Numbered from the stretch's first letter, positions 36,013 through 44,909 are shown. The stretch: DNA of 64,000 bases from Vibrio furnissii CIP 102972 (GCF_000176175.1 NZ_ACZP01000012.1:1-64000); one strand, 5' to 3'. The notes: generated from the letters alone by a model not told the origin. Translations and numbers: made by a program.

Positions 36013-36178
36013 TAAAAAAAGCCGCGGCCGATATAGTGACTCTCGTCGACAGGGAATTCTCCCTGAGATAGAAATTCCAGAGGTGCATATGGCTTAGTCC
36101 ATATCACTCCGGCAGCAAGCGAAGGTGTCGTTGACGCCCGTGGTATAGTCCCCCCGGCTATACCACGACATTTTTTTT
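36013..36178 (+). ncRNA. Candidate small RNA with four hairpins and a terminator
   Basis: An intergenic, non-coding stretch with consecutive hairpins: CAGGGA/TCCCTG (36050-36065), GTG-c-ATATGG/CCATATCAC (36083-36107), GGTGTC/GACGCC with a G-U pair (36124-36138), and a 10-bp terminator stem CGTGGTATAG/CTATACCACG (36139-36167) with loop TCCCCCCGG followed after ACA by eight T (36171-36178). The terminator fixes the plus strand, and no gene on that strand lies just upstream, so it ends an independent transcript. TATAAG at 36007-36012 is a possible -10, but no good -35 is visible, so the 5' end is approximate. It does not match RyhB, 6S, tmRNA, SRP RNA, Spot 42, Qrr, GcvB, FnrS or GlmZ as I recall them. 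Confidence 0.6.
36139..36178 (+). terminator. Terminator of the RNA candidate
   Basis: Perfect 10-bp stem, C-rich 9-nt loop and eight T on the plus strand. The loop TCCCCCCGG is complementary to G-rich Shine-Dalgarno-like sequence, which may be coincidental. Confidence 0.82.
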
Positions 36179-36300
36179 CTACTGCATTTCCCTTTATTCG
36201 TTCCCACATCCATTCGTCCGACACAACCCCATCATGCGCTCATCATCACTCATCATCGAATACTAACGCCTGTGGGCATGCTCACGCTCAAACGCCCTGT

Positions 36301-36333
36301 TTCCTCATAACCTTGTTTTCCTCATAACCTTGT
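36301..36333. repeat. Two tandem copies of a 16-bp sequence
   Basis: TTCCTCATAACCTTGT at 36301-36316 recurs exactly at 36318-36333 (17-bp period). It lies in the intergenic region upstream of the small ORF. Function unknown; possibly a protein-binding direct repeat or replication slippage. Confidence 0.8.
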
Positions 36334-36412
36334 ATCCTCGCGCCTGTGCCGACACAACACCGCTTAGCGCTAGACACGAGCACACCCGGGATTTTGGCAT
36401 TTAGGAAAAGCC

Positions 36413-36553
36413 ATGCTCAATGCACCACGCCGCGATTTATTGACTAGGGTCATGCACGAGGATGAACGTCGACCGCGGTCACGACGCGGTCAGCAGATGA
36501 TTGAATGGTGTCAAAAAGAAACGCGCGACAAGCATGCCGCGCGTCATCGTTAG
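36413..36553 (+). CDS. Small basic ORF, 46 residues, unknown function
   Basis: An open frame from ATG 36413 to TAG 36553, preceded by AGGAAAAG at good spacing. The product is hydrophilic and very basic (about eleven Arg, three His and two Lys in 46 residues; starts MLNAPRRDLL, ends DKHAARHR), with one Trp and one Cys and no membrane segment. Its last four bases overlap the end of the convergent regulator gene. I recognise no homologue by eye. It may be a real small protein, possibly nucleic-acid binding, or a chance frame; the ribosome-binding site is the main support. Confidence 0.45.
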   Translation: MLNAPRRDLLTRVMHEDERRPRSRRGQQMIEWCQKETRDKHAARHR

Positions 36554-39500
36554 TCCATCAATTCTTTGTCTTCGATGAACTGAGTCGGCGAGACACCAAA
36601 GTGGTGCTTAAAACGTTGACTAAAATAAGACGGGTCATTGAAACCGCAGCAAAATGCAACTTGCGCGACTTTCTGGCCCTCCAGTAACACCTGACAAGCT
36701 TTTTCCAGTCGGTATTCGGTGAGGTATTCTTTGAAGGTTTTATGTGTGGCGGTTTTAAATCGGCGTTGCAGACTGCGCTCAGATACAAACAGCAACTTCG
36801 CGGCTTCTGACGTGCTAAATTCCGCGTCAGAGTAGTGCTCACGCACCAAGTGGTCGACTTTATTGAGCCACGCACGTTCTTCGTCATCTGACGACACCGC
36901 GAGCCTTGTCCCCCAGTCCGCGTCCTGCGCCATCATGTCTTGACTTACTTGCGGCCACGACAGCTCCACCAGATTCCGCTCCGATGACGTATAGACCGCG
37001 ATATCGCCACCCGACAATTCCACCAGTTGACTAAGTAACGTGCTGTGATTATCGCCGGAAGTCACCAGCAATAATGGCAAATCTTCACAGGACTCACCGC
37101 AATCAATCCATGTCATCACGATGCGCTCGTCACGCAAACTGCATTGAATCGTCAGACGTTGATTGCGATACATCCGTTTAAGCGCTTGGGCGAGCAATGC
37201 ATTGAACACCACGTCAATGCCCCAGTGCTTGAGCTCAGCTTCTGGAAGTCGTTCCAAACACTGACGCTCGATCTTGATACCCGCTGCCGAAAATTCGGTG
37301 CTCCACCCCGCGATCACGGTGTCAATCACATCAATAATGTCGTGTTGAGTCACCTGTGCGTCGCCATTGCCATCAAGCGCTTGGAACTGCTCAAATTCCG
37401 TCAGTAGTGACTCTGCCGTTTGTCGCACCTCATCAATTTGCTCGTAACGTGCCTGTTGCGCCAGCTTCACCAACGAAGGCCGCATACCGCTCAGCAGTTT
37501 ATCTAGCCACAAATGGCGCACTTGAATCTGCTTACGCAACTGTTGGTTGTTACTCAACACCGCTTTGCTTTGGTGACGCATTTGGTTGGTTTTCAGCACC
37601 ACTTGCTCTTTAAGCTCACGGTTCATCGCTGACACCATGCGCGAGCGCCACCAGCTCACCAAGAGCACCGTCGCGATAAAGGCCAAAGCATAAAGCGTCA
37701 CCGCCAAATTTGAGAGGTACCACGGTTTGAGCACCGTGAAAGTCACTTGGTTGCTGACCTGCTGAAACGCTTGTGGACTGATGCTGCGAACCGTCAACAC
37801 ATACTCGCCCGGCATCAAATGATTGAGCGTCAGTTGCGCGCCTTCAAGCGGTTGCCATTGTTCTTGATTGAGACGAAATTCCAATTGTTGGCCGCGCGCT
37901 TCAGGCAAGGTGCCAAATTGAAAACTCGCCGGGCTACCGTACGCCAGACGCAATCGCTGACTGCGGCTGCCGACGAGCACTGGCGTATAGTCCACACTGA
38001 TTTGACTAAAGATAATTGGCGATGGCGGCAAAGTTGCTTGCGCCAACGCGGGTGAAGAGACTTTGACCAGCCCCATGGTGGACGCAAACAACAGCGATTC
38101 ACCTTGCGCCGACTCCCCAACGGCGCAGATGCCAGTACGCAGCTCATCATTGATTAAGCCGTGGGGCGAACCAAAGTGATTCAAAATTTGGCCATCGGTG
38201 TTATACAGCGTCATGCCGCGTGACGACCCGAGCCACATGCCTTGTTGCGTGTTCAACAGGCATTTTAAGCGAATGTTGTCTTCTATGAGTGTGACCGGTT
38301 CAATCACCGACTCCGGGAGAAAATCTTGGCGTTTGAACACGCCATAGCTGCTCACAAACCACAATTGACCAGCGGCATTTTCTGCAATATCAATACTGGC
38401 ACCAAAGCGCGCACTCTCTTTGTCGTAGCGAATTTGATGATTCCGCAAGCCATAGATCCCGTGGTCAGTCCCAATCAATAATCCTGAATGGGTCGTCATT
38501 TTCAATGTCGTGACTTTGGATGATGGCGTCGCCAACGACATCCAGCCGCTCCCGTAATCCGTCACCTCGTGCGTATCAGGATTCAATGACCACAAACGAT
38601 TTCGGCTGGTCCCCCAAATTTTCCCTTCCGCATCGATTTCGAGATGCTGTACCGGCTGTCGCAGTACGTCATCTTTGAGGGGTTGAGGACCTTGATGTTG
38701 ATGAAGACGATACGTCAACAAGCCGCGATTGGTCGTCAACCACAGCACATCACCTCGTTGCACCACGTCATGGACAACAGCATCAAAAATACGCTGCTTA
38801 CGAAAGCCTTTAAAAAAATGAATCAGATACAAGCCGTCATTGCGGCTCATTAAATACTGGCGACCTTGATTGACGGAAAACAGATGTGCCACAGAGGCTC
38901 GCGGTGTGAACGCGTTCAGATCGTCCATCAACACACGCGTAAATTTTTGGCTAAACCGAGAAAAATACCGAATCCCTTTGTCGGTCGCGATCCAAATACC
39001 ACCTTGTTGGTCATTGATCAGGGCGTAGATTTTTCCATGGGACAAGCCGTAATGCTCTGGATTACTGCCTTCCAATTTCACCGTGGTGCCGGTATCGACC
39101 GAATACACCAGCAACCCACTGTCCGTTCCAATCCAATATTCGTTCTCTGTTTCAACCATCGACAACACGGGCGCATTGCCGACGTGTTGCGGCTCTTGCT
39201 CTGGTTGATTGATATCAATTAACAGCGCACCATGCAGGGTTCCCACCACCAATTGATCCCGTTGTCGCGACATCAATAAGGTTTCAACGTAATCTTTGCC
39301 CGAACGTTGCACATGGGTGAACCCTTGCCCCTCAGACAGATACACCCCAGCATTCGTCGCCAGTACCCATTTGGTGTGCACCATCTTGGCGTCATTGACG
39401 ACGACTTTGCTGGCTTGATTGAGCTGGTAGAGCGTCATCAATGAATAGGTTTGAAAATCACCGCTCGCGATATGGTAGGTGTAAAAGTGTGTCTCGTCGG

Positions 39501-39903
39501 TCAGCCAGATATAACCAGCAGAAGCGCCAATCTTCTCAATCACGGTTCCCGGCGTGAGACTGAACACCAACTCCGGTTCGCCCGGCGGAATCGTACGATA
39601 CAATTCGTTATCGATGAAGGTCCAAAATGCGTTCTGTGCATACGCCAGTTGCTGAACATCACCGTCAAGTAGCGATCCTCGACGCGGCAGCACATTTTGC
39701 CCATCAAAAAACACCACGCGACCGTGCACATCGTGAATCCAAATGCCGCCTTCATCCCCCAGATATAGGTGCTGAGCAATAAATACTTTCCCCTGCGCTT
39801 GGGTAGGCAAGGGGTAAAACACGGATGGGCTTTTATCCAGTGCATTGGCGGTTGAAGAAAGCAATCCTAAGACGAGACTGAGGATCAAAAAGAGTCGGGA
39901 CAA
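36550..39903 (-). CDS. Membrane-spanning regulator: propeller sensor + degenerate kinase-like region + AraC-type HTH
   Basis: A 1117-residue protein. A Sec signal (residues 1-21, ending TANA) is followed by a large periplasmic region (to about 725) with repeats typical of two-component regulator propellers (GGIWIHDVHGRVVFF, GGIWIATDKGIRYFS, QGMWLGSSRGMTLYN) and a Y_Y_Y-like domain (QLEFRLNQEQWQPLEGAQLT). One membrane helix spans about 728-755. The cytoplasmic part has a coiled linker, a kinase-like segment (about 760-985) whose phospho-His and ATP G-boxes are not recognisable, and an AraC-type DNA-binding domain (about 1015-1110: STSEAAKLLFVSERSLQRRF, VAFCCGFNDPSYFSQRFKHH). No receiver domain is present. 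It should sense a periplasmic ligand, perhaps a carbohydrate, and act directly on DNA. From memory, V. cholerae has an AraC-family gene (VC2080) here. Confidence 0.88.
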   Translation of the reverse strand: MSRLFLILSLVLGLLSSTANALDKSPSVFYPLPTQAQGKVFIAQHLYLGDEGGIWIHDVHGRVVFFDGQNVLPRRGSLLDGDVQQLAYAQNAFWTFIDNELYRTIPPGEPELVFSLTPGTVIEKIGASAGYIWLTDETHFYTYHIASGDFQTYSLMTLYQLNQASKVVVNDAKMVHTKWVLATNAGVYLSEGQGFTHVQRSGKDYVETLLMSRQRDQLVVGTLHGALLIDINQPEQEPQHVGNAPVLSMVETENEYWIGTDSGLLVYSVDTGTTVKLEGSNPEHYGLSHGKIYALINDQQGGIWIATDKGIRYFSRFSQKFTRVLMDDLNAFTPRASVAHLFSVNQGRQYLMSRNDGLYLIHFFKGFRKQRIFDAVVHDVVQRGDVLWLTTNRGLLTYRLHQHQGPQPLKDDVLRQPVQHLEIDAEGKIWGTSRNRLWSLNPDTHEVTDYGSGWMSLATPSSKVTTLKMTTHSGLLIGTDHGIYGLRNHQIRYDKESARFGASIDIAENAAGQLWFVSSYGVFKRQDFLPESVIEPVTLIEDNIRLKCLLNTQQGMWLGSSRGMTLYNTDGQILNHFGSPHGLINDELRTGICAVGESAQGESLLFASTMGLVKVSSPALAQATLPPSPIIFSQISVDYTPVLVGSRSQRLRLAYGSPASFQFGTLPEARGQQLEFRLNQEQWQPLEGAQLTLNHLMPGEYVLTVRSISPQAFQQVSNQVTFTVLKPWYLSNLAVTLYALAFIATVLLVSWWRSRMVSAMNRELKEQVVLKTNQMRHQSKAVLSNNQQLRKQIQVRHLWLDKLLSGMRPSLVKLAQQARYEQIDEVRQTAESLLTEFEQFQALDGNGDAQVTQHDIIDVIDTVIAGWSTEFSAAGIKIERQCLERLPEAELKHWGIDVVFNALLAQALKRMYRNQRLTIQCSLRDERIVMTWIDCGESCEDLPLLLVTSGDNHSTLLSQLVELSGGDIAVYTSSERNLVELSWPQVSQDMMAQDADWGTRLAVSSDDEERAWLNKVDHLVREHYSDAEFSTSEAAKLLFVSERSLQRRFKTATHKTFKEYLTEYRLEKACQVLLEGQKVAQVAFCCGFNDPSYFSQRFKHHFGVSPTQFIEDKELMD

Positions 39904-39965
39904 AGCGGTTCCTTTAGCAACAAAAAAAGAAATGCCTGACGCCTTATCATGAATGGGTTATTTTG

Positions 39966-40001
39966 CGGCGCTAATTATAGAGTATTCTATCTATTCAGCG
40001 C
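39966..40001. repeat. Inverted repeat upstream of the transmembrane regulator
   Basis: GGCGCT and AGCGCC arms (extended to CGGCGCT/AGCGCCG) flank an AT-rich centre that itself contains TAGA/TCTA. It lies about 60-100 bp upstream of the regulator start, in its likely promoter; a regulator-binding site or leader hairpin is possible. Confidence 0.45.
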
Positions 40002-40088
40002 CGCTTGTGTAGCTTGGTTGTTGCATGGTCGCAATTAAAACTTGGTTTTTTAGCTTAGATCACAGGAACCCAAGCTAAAGAACATCGA

Positions 40089-40988
40089 TCAGTCGACTGA
40101 CTGTGACAAACATTGATGGTAACTGTCGCTCAGCTGATGCAAAAAGGCAAAGTAACTGCCGGCTTTGACTGCAACATCAGTGCCCAACGGGTCCAAAATA
40201 CCAATGTGCGCCTGGCTGCCACGCACCACGGTTTCAATCACTGCTGGCTGGAACTGCGGTTCAGAAAACACGCATTTCGCTTGATTTTGCGCGAGAGATC
40301 GACGAATTGCGATCAAGGTTTTTGCGCCCGGTTTGCGATCTGGGCTGACCGTAAAGTGGCCAAGATTGTTCAGCCCGTAGCGCTGCTCAAAATACGCATA
40401 CGCATCATGGAAGACATAGTACGGCGCAGACGTCACATCCGCCAGTTGAGCGCGGATCGCGGCATCAGTCTCATCAGCCTGCGCAAGGAAACGTTGCAGG
40501 TTAGCAGCGTACACCTTTGCATGTTGCGCGTCGTTTTCAGTTAAACGGGCAGCAATCGCCACCGCCACTTGTTTGGCTTGCTCAATCCCCAACCAGAAAT
40601 GCGGGTCATGCGTCCCATGGTGGTGATGACCATCGTCATGTCCGTGCTCCAACTCTTCGGCACTGTAAGCTCGCAATTGAAGCTCCGGGACTGCGCTCAA
40701 AGTCAGCACATTTTTGTGGCTGCTTAAGACTTTTTCCAAAAACGGTTCTAAGTCTGGACCAAACCAGATCACCAGTGACGCCTGATGAATACGCTTTACA
40801 TCTGATGGACGAAGCGCATAATCGTGCGGCGAAGCATTCGCAGACAAGAGTACATCAGGCTCCGATACCCCAGCGGTTAACTCATGGGTAATCATCTGAA
40901 TCGGTTTTATACTGGTTAGAATATCATTCGCCCACGCCGAGCAAGACGCTGTGACGAGGGCTGTCATAAGGGCAAATCTGGATAACAT
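40089..40988 (-). CDS. znuA: Zinc ABC transporter periplasmic binding protein ZnuA
   Basis: A 299-residue periplasmic zinc-binding protein of the cluster A-I family. The signal peptide (MLSRFALMTALVTASCSAWA) is followed by the metal-site residues in NASPHDYALRPSD, the His-rich zinc-acquisition loop HGHDDGHHHHGTHDPHFWLG and YYVFHDAYAYFEQRYG. It delivers Zn2+ to the ZnuB permease. Divergent from znuCB, with a shared Zur box. Confidence 0.96.
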   Translation of the reverse strand: MLSRFALMTALVTASCSAWANDILTSIKPIQMITHELTAGVSEPDVLLSANASPHDYALRPSDVKRIHQASLVIWFGPDLEPFLEKVLSSHKNVLTLSAVPELQLRAYSAEELEHGHDDGHHHHGTHDPHFWLGIEQAKQVAVAIAARLTENDAQHAKVYAANLQRFLAQADETDAAIRAQLADVTSAPYYVFHDAYAYFEQRYGLNNLGHFTVSPDRKPGAKTLIAIRRSLAQNQAKCVFSEPQFQPAVIETVVRGSQAHIGILDPLGTDVAVKAGSYFAFLHQLSDSYHQCLSQSVD

Positions 40989-41024
40989 GATGGAATTTTC
41001 TCAAGCTGTAGCGTTCATCGTTCC

Positions 41025-41047
41025 GAAATGTTACATTATAACATTAC
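41025..41047. promoter_or_regulatory. Zur box between znuA and znuC
   Basis: A 23-bp near-palindrome (arms GAAATGTTA and TAACATTAC around CATTA) that matches the E. coli Zur operator at 21 of 23 positions by hand alignment. It sits 37 bp upstream of znuA and 24 bp upstream of znuC, so zinc-loaded Zur should repress both directions. Confidence 0.88.
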
Positions 41048-41070
41048 TAAATTGCAAATGAGTTCATTTC

Positions 41071-41859
41071 ATGTCACCGCTTATTGAATTGCATGACATC
41101 TGCGTTGAGTTCGACCAGCGCCGAGTCTTGGATAATGTCAGCTTGTCGATTGTTCGAGGCAAGATCACAACGCTGATTGGCCCAAATGGAGCGGGTAAAT
41201 CGACACTGGTTCGCGTTTTACTGGGTTTACACACTCAAAACACGGGGACCATCAAACGCGCCAAAAATCTTAAAATTGGCTATGTGCCGCAGAAGCTGAA
41301 ACTCAACGATACCCTACCGCTGACCGTGAAACGTTTCTTGCAGTTGGCTGGCAAATACAGCAAGCAAGAACTCAATGACGCGCTACGTCTGGTGGGTGCC
41401 GAGCATCTGCTTGATTTTGACATGCACAAACTCTCCGGCGGCGAAAATCAACGCATTCTCATCGCTCGCGCATTATTGCAACGCCCTGACCTGCTGGTGC
41501 TGGATGAACCGGCGCAAGGCGTCGACGTACAAGGGCAAATTGATCTCTACGATTTGATCGACACCATTCGTCTGCGTTTTGGTTGCGCGGTCTTTATGGT
41601 CTCTCATGACCTGCATTTGGTGATGGCGAAAACCGATGAAGTGATCTGTTTGCATCATCACATTTGCTGTTCTGGTGCTCCGGCAGACATTACGCAACAC
41701 CCAAGTTACATCGCCCTGTTTGGCCATCGCAGCCGTGAAACGCTGGCGTTTTATCACCACCAGCACGATCACCATCATCACGATCTCGCGGGTCAACCGG
41801 TCACCGGCGACGCGCAACAATGTTCCCATCATTCACATGGTCACCATCAACATGATTGA
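41071..41859 (+). CDS. znuC: Zinc ABC transporter ATPase ZnuC with His-rich C-terminal tail
   Basis: A 262-residue ABC ATPase powering zinc uptake. Walker A is GPNGAGKST, the signature [16 protein letters not shown], Walker [13 protein letters not shown] and the H-loop MVSHD. The last about 35 residues (from [12 protein letters not shown] to [10 protein letters not shown]) are dominated by histidine, with one Cys, and probably bind zinc. The 3' end overlaps znuB by 8 nt, so the tail is partly encoded over the znuB ribosome-binding region. Confidence 0.96.
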   Translation: MSPLIELHDICVEFDQRRVLDNVSLSIVRGKITTLIGPNGAGKSTLVRVLLGLHTQNTGTIKRAKNLKIGYVPQKLKLNDTLPLTVKRFLQLAGKYSKQELNDALRLVGAEHLLDFDMHKLSGGENQRILIARALLQRPDLLVLDEPAQGVDVQGQIDLYDLIDTIRLRFGCAVFMVSHDLHLVMAKTDEVICLHHHICCSGAPADITQHPSYIALFGHRSRETLAFYHHQHDHHHHDLAGQPVTGDAQQCSHHSHGHHQHD

Positions 41860-42634
41860 GTTTTTACTACCCTCGGTGCTGGCCGGCATCGGCATCGCTT
41901 TGATTGCAGGCCCATTGGGGTCATTTGTCGTTTGGCGTCGTATGGCCTACTTCGGCGACACTTTGGCGCACGCATCACTTTTGGGCTTGGCTCTCGGCTT
42001 TTTGCTCGACATTAACCTTTATTTCGCCTTGCTGGTGTGCTGCTTGGGATTAGCGGTGATCTTAGTCACCATGCAGCGCCAACAACTGGTGGCAACCGAC
42101 ACGCTGTTGGGTATTCTGGCCCACAGCTCGTTATCTCTTGGCCTGATTGCAGTGAGTTTCCTCGACAATGTGCGTATCGACCTGATGAGCTATCTGTTTG
42201 GTGACTTGCTGGCGGTGAGCCCAAGCGATTTGGTGTTTATCTGGAGTGGCGTGATTGCAGTCGGGATCGCTGTGTACCTGTTCTGGCGGCCGCTCCTTTC
42301 AACCAGCGTCAATGAAGAACTGGCACAAGTCGAAGGCATCAATACGGATTTAATGCGTTTAATTTTGATGCTGTTGATCGGTTTGGTCATTGCCGTGGGT
42401 ATGAAGTTCGTGGGTGCACTCATCATGACATCATTGATGATCATCCCCGCAGCGACGGCGCGCCGCTTAGCCAGAACACCGGAACAAATGGCGCTGTTTG
42501 CATCCAGCATTGGTATGGTTTGTGTGTTATCTGGCCTGTCACTGTCTTGGCAGTTCGACACACCAGCAGGCCCATCGGTGGTGGTCAGCGCGACAGCCCT
42601 GTTTATGCTCAGTCATTTCGTGAAACGTGCTTAG
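41852..42634 (+). CDS. znuB: Zinc ABC transporter permease ZnuB
   Basis: A 260-residue polytopic inner-membrane permease of the ABC-3 family. Family blocks are [39 protein letters not shown] and [21 protein letters not shown] start at ATG 41852 inside the end of znuC, although the frame stays open further upstream. It ends 28 nt before a strong bidirectional terminator. Confidence 0.95.
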   Translation: MIEFLLPSVLAGIGIALIAGPLGSFVVWRRMAYFGDTLAHASLLGLALGFLLDINLYFALLVCCLGLAVILVTMQRQQLVATDTLLGILAHSSLSLGLIAVSFLDNVRIDLMSYLFGDLLAVSPSDLVFIWSGVIAVGIAVYLFWRPLLSTSVNEELAQVEGINTDLMRLILMLLIGLVIAVGMKFVGALIMTSLMIIPAATARRLARTPEQMALFASSIGMVCVLSGLSLSWQFDTPAGPSVVVSATALFMLSHFVKRA

Positions 42635-42660
42635 CCAAATCAGCGCAGATTGAATGCCAT

Positions 42661-42688
42661 AAAAAAACCCGGGCTTGCCCGGGTTTTT
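42661..42688. terminator. Bidirectional terminator between znuB and sucD
   Basis: AAAAACCCGGGC pairs with GCCCGGGTTTTT around TT, with A and T tracts on both sides. It serves znuB on the plus strand and the sdh-suc operon on the minus strand. Confidence 0.92.
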
Positions 42689-42703
42689 ACTCATTCGCTG
42701 CGC

Positions 42704-43576
42704 TTACCAGCCTGTCACTTCACGGAGTGCAGAACCGATCTCCGCCAAGCTTTTCACAGTTTTCACGCCCGCTGACTCCAGCGCCGCAAATTTCTCGTCA
42801 GCAGTACCTTTACCGCCCGAAATGATTGCGCCCGCGTGGCCCATGCGTTTACCTGGAGGCGCCGTAACACCCGCAATGTAAGACACCACTGGCTTGGTCA
42901 CGTTCGCTTTGATGAACGCTGCCGCTTCTTCTTCCGCTGTACCACCGATTTCACCGATCATCACGATCGCTTCTGTCTCAGGGTCTTCTTGGAACAGTTT
43001 TAGGATATCAATGAAGTTTGAACCTGGGATTGGGTCACCACCAATACCAACACACGTTGATTGGCCGAAACCTTCGTCGGTGGTCTGTTTCACCGCTTCG
43101 TACGTCAGCGTACCAGAGCGAGACACGATACCCACTTTCCCTTTCTTGTGAATGTGACCCGGCATAATACCGATCTTACATTCATCAGGCGTAATCACAC
43201 CCGGGCAGTTCGGACCGATCATGCGAACGCCAGTTTCTTCCAGCTTCACTTTCACATCGATCATGTCTGTCGTTGGGATGCCTTCAGTGATCGTCACGAT
43301 CAGTTGAATGCCCGCATCGATCGCTTCCAGAATGGCATCTTTACAGAAAGGTGCTGGAACGTAGATAACTGTGGCAGTCGCGCCAGTCGCTTCTACTGCT
43401 TCACGCACGGTATTGAATACTGGTAGGCCAAGATGCGTTTGACCGCCTTTACCTGGAGAAACACCACCAACCATTTGCGTGCCGTAAGCGATCGCTTGCT
43501 CAGAGTGGAATGTGCCTTGACCACCGGTGAAACCTTGACAGATTACTTTGGTGTCTTTGTTAATTAGTACAGACAT
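42704..43576 (-). CDS. sucD: Succinyl-CoA synthetase alpha subunit
   Basis: A 290-residue TCA-cycle enzyme subunit that, with SucC, converts succinyl-CoA to succinate with nucleoside triphosphate formation. It has a CoA-binding Rossmann domain ([19 protein letters not shown]), [20 protein letters not shown], and the phosphorylated His247 in [10 protein letters not shown]. Last gene of the sdhCDAB-sucABCD cluster; its start shares one base with the sucC stop. Confidence 0.97.
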   Translation of the reverse strand: MSVLINKDTKVICQGFTGGQGTFHSEQAIAYGTQMVGGVSPGKGGQTHLGLPVFNTVREAVEATGATATVIYVPAPFCKDAILEAIDAGIQLIVTITEGIPTTDMIDVKVKLEETGVRMIGPNCPGVITPDECKIGIMPGHIHKKGKVGIVSRSGTLTYEAVKQTTDEGFGQSTCVGIGGDPIPGSNFIDILKLFQEDPETEAIVMIGEIGGTAEEEAAAFIKANVTKPVVSYIAGVTAPPGKRMGHAGAIISGGKGTADEKFAALESAGVKTVKSLAEIGSALREVTGW

Positions 43577-44742
43577 TATTTGCCCTCCGCAGCAGCAACA
43601 ACTTTCTGAGCTGCGTCAGTGAGCGACTCAGCTGCAATGATATCCAAACCTGACTTAGCCAGTACGTCGCGACCGAGGTCAGCGTTAGTACCTTCAAGAC
43701 GAACAACAACAGGTACCGTGACACCGACTTCTTTCACTGCGCCGATGATACCTTCTGCGATCATGTCACAACGTACAATCCCACCGAAGATGTTAACCAA
43801 TACCGCTTTCACATTGTCATCAGACAGGATGATCTTGAATGCTTCTGCAACGCGCTCTTTTGTTGCGCCGCCACCAACATCGAGGAAGTTTGCGGGTTTG
43901 CCACCGTGTAGGTTCACGATGTCCATCGTACCCATCGCCAGACCAGCACCATTGACCATACAACCAACGTTGCCATCGAGTGCAACGTAGTTCAGTTCCC
44001 ACTGAGCTGCGTGTGCTTCACGCGCATCTTCTTGCGAAGGATCGTGCATTTCGCGCAGTTTAGGCTGACGGTACAACGCGTTTGAGTCGATGTTGATTTT
44101 GCCGTCTAGGCACAACAAGTTGCCTTCGCCAGTCACAACCAGCGGGTTGATTTCTAGCAGAGCCAGGTCGTATTGAGCAAACATTTGGCCCAGACCCATA
44201 AAAATTTTCACGAACTGTTTGATCTGGTCACCTTGCAGGCCCAGTTTGAATGCCAGCTCACGGCCTTGGTATGCCTGAGGGCCCACCAATGGATCGATCG
44301 CTGCTTTGTGAATCAGTTCTGGTGTTTCTTCCGCCACTTTCTCAATTTCCACGCCACCTTCAGTGGATGCCATGAAAACGATACGACGTGTTGCACGGTC
44401 AACAACCGCACCTAGGTACAGTTCGTTAGCGATATTTGATGCTTCTTCAACCAAGATTTTTGTCACTGGCTGACCATTTGCATCCGTTTGGTAAGTCACT
44501 AGGTTTTTACCCAGCCACTTTTGTGCGAATTCTTTGACGCCTTCTTTGGTGTCGTGCAGTTCTACACCGCCCGCTTTACCGCGGCCACCAGCGTGAACCT
44601 GACATTTGACAACTTTCTTCGCGGTGCTGATGCGACCAGCTGCTTCGAACGCTTCTTGTGGCGTATCACATGCGTAGCCTTCTGGTACAGGCAAACCGAA
44701 TTCTGCAAACAGCTGTTTGGCTTGGTATTCATGCAAATTCAT
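43576..44742 (-). CDS. sucC: Succinyl-CoA synthetase beta subunit
   Basis: A 388-residue ATP-grasp subunit of succinyl-CoA synthetase, identical in length to E. coli SucC. Blocks include [47 protein letters not shown] and [18 protein letters not shown] 167-bp spacer with two GC-rich hairpins separates it from sucB, unusually long for this operon. Confidence 0.97.
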   Translation of the reverse strand: MNLHEYQAKQLFAEFGLPVPEGYACDTPQEAFEAAGRISTAKKVVKCQVHAGGRGKAGGVELHDTKEGVKEFAQKWLGKNLVTYQTDANGQPVTKILVEEASNIANELYLGAVVDRATRRIVFMASTEGGVEIEKVAEETPELIHKAAIDPLVGPQAYQGRELAFKLGLQGDQIKQFVKIFMGLGQMFAQYDLALLEINPLVVTGEGNLLCLDGKINIDSNALYRQPKLREMHDPSQEDAREAHAAQWELNYVALDGNVGCMVNGAGLAMGTMDIVNLHGGKPANFLDVGGGATKERVAEAFKIILSDDNVKAVLVNIFGGIVRCDMIAEGIIGAVKEVGVTVPVVVRLEGTNADLGRDVLAKSGLDIIAAESLTDAAQKVVAAAEGK

Positions 44743-44844
44743 TGTTTTATTCCGTTTGTATATTTTTATTCCATAGAGCCCATTGAATGGCTGAGCTTTA
44801 CGTCTGTAGGGTTACTCTTGAGCGAGCAGCCAATTGGCTTAAAT

Positions 44845-44899
44845 CGGGCCGAATGTTGAGCGAATCCGGCCCGCCGCACAGGCGCTTAGTCCACTAAGC
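44845..44899 (-). other. Two hairpins in the sucB-sucC spacer
   Basis: CGGGCCG (44845-44851) pairs with CGGCCCG (44867-44873), and GCTTAGT (44884-44890) pairs with ACTAAGC (44893-44899). Neither is followed by a clear T run on the minus strand, so they look like RNA processing or stability elements, or part of an sRNA, rather than terminators. Confidence 0.55.
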
Positions 44900-44909
44900 A
44901 CCTTTGCGA

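Larger units (their letters stand above)
35717..36412. other. Long intergenic region: feo regulatory sites, RNA candidate, tandem repeat
   Basis: About 700 bp without a sizeable gene. It contains a Fur-like site (35761-35779), an FNR-like site (35799-35812), a structured RNA candidate with terminator (36013-36178) and a 17-bp-period repeat (36301-36333), each listed separately. From 36180 to 36300 I see AC-rich sequence without clear signals. A minus-strand frame at 36006-36224 looks spurious. Confidence 0.7.

Noticed and set aside
36013..36178. Identification of the RNA candidate as RyhB, because of the nearby Fur-like site
   Set aside because: The conserved RyhB core is absent, and the V. 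cholerae ryhB gene is located elsewhere as I recall; the Fur-like site is oriented and spaced for feoA.
36006..36224. A 72-codon minus-strand frame in the feoA-regulator interval
   Set aside because: It coincides with the strongly paired RNA candidate, has no ribosome-binding site and the translated sequence looks random.
44821..44909. sucB-sucC spacer hairpins as a terminator
   Set aside because: No T run follows either stem on the coding strand, and sucCD must be expressed from the same operon.
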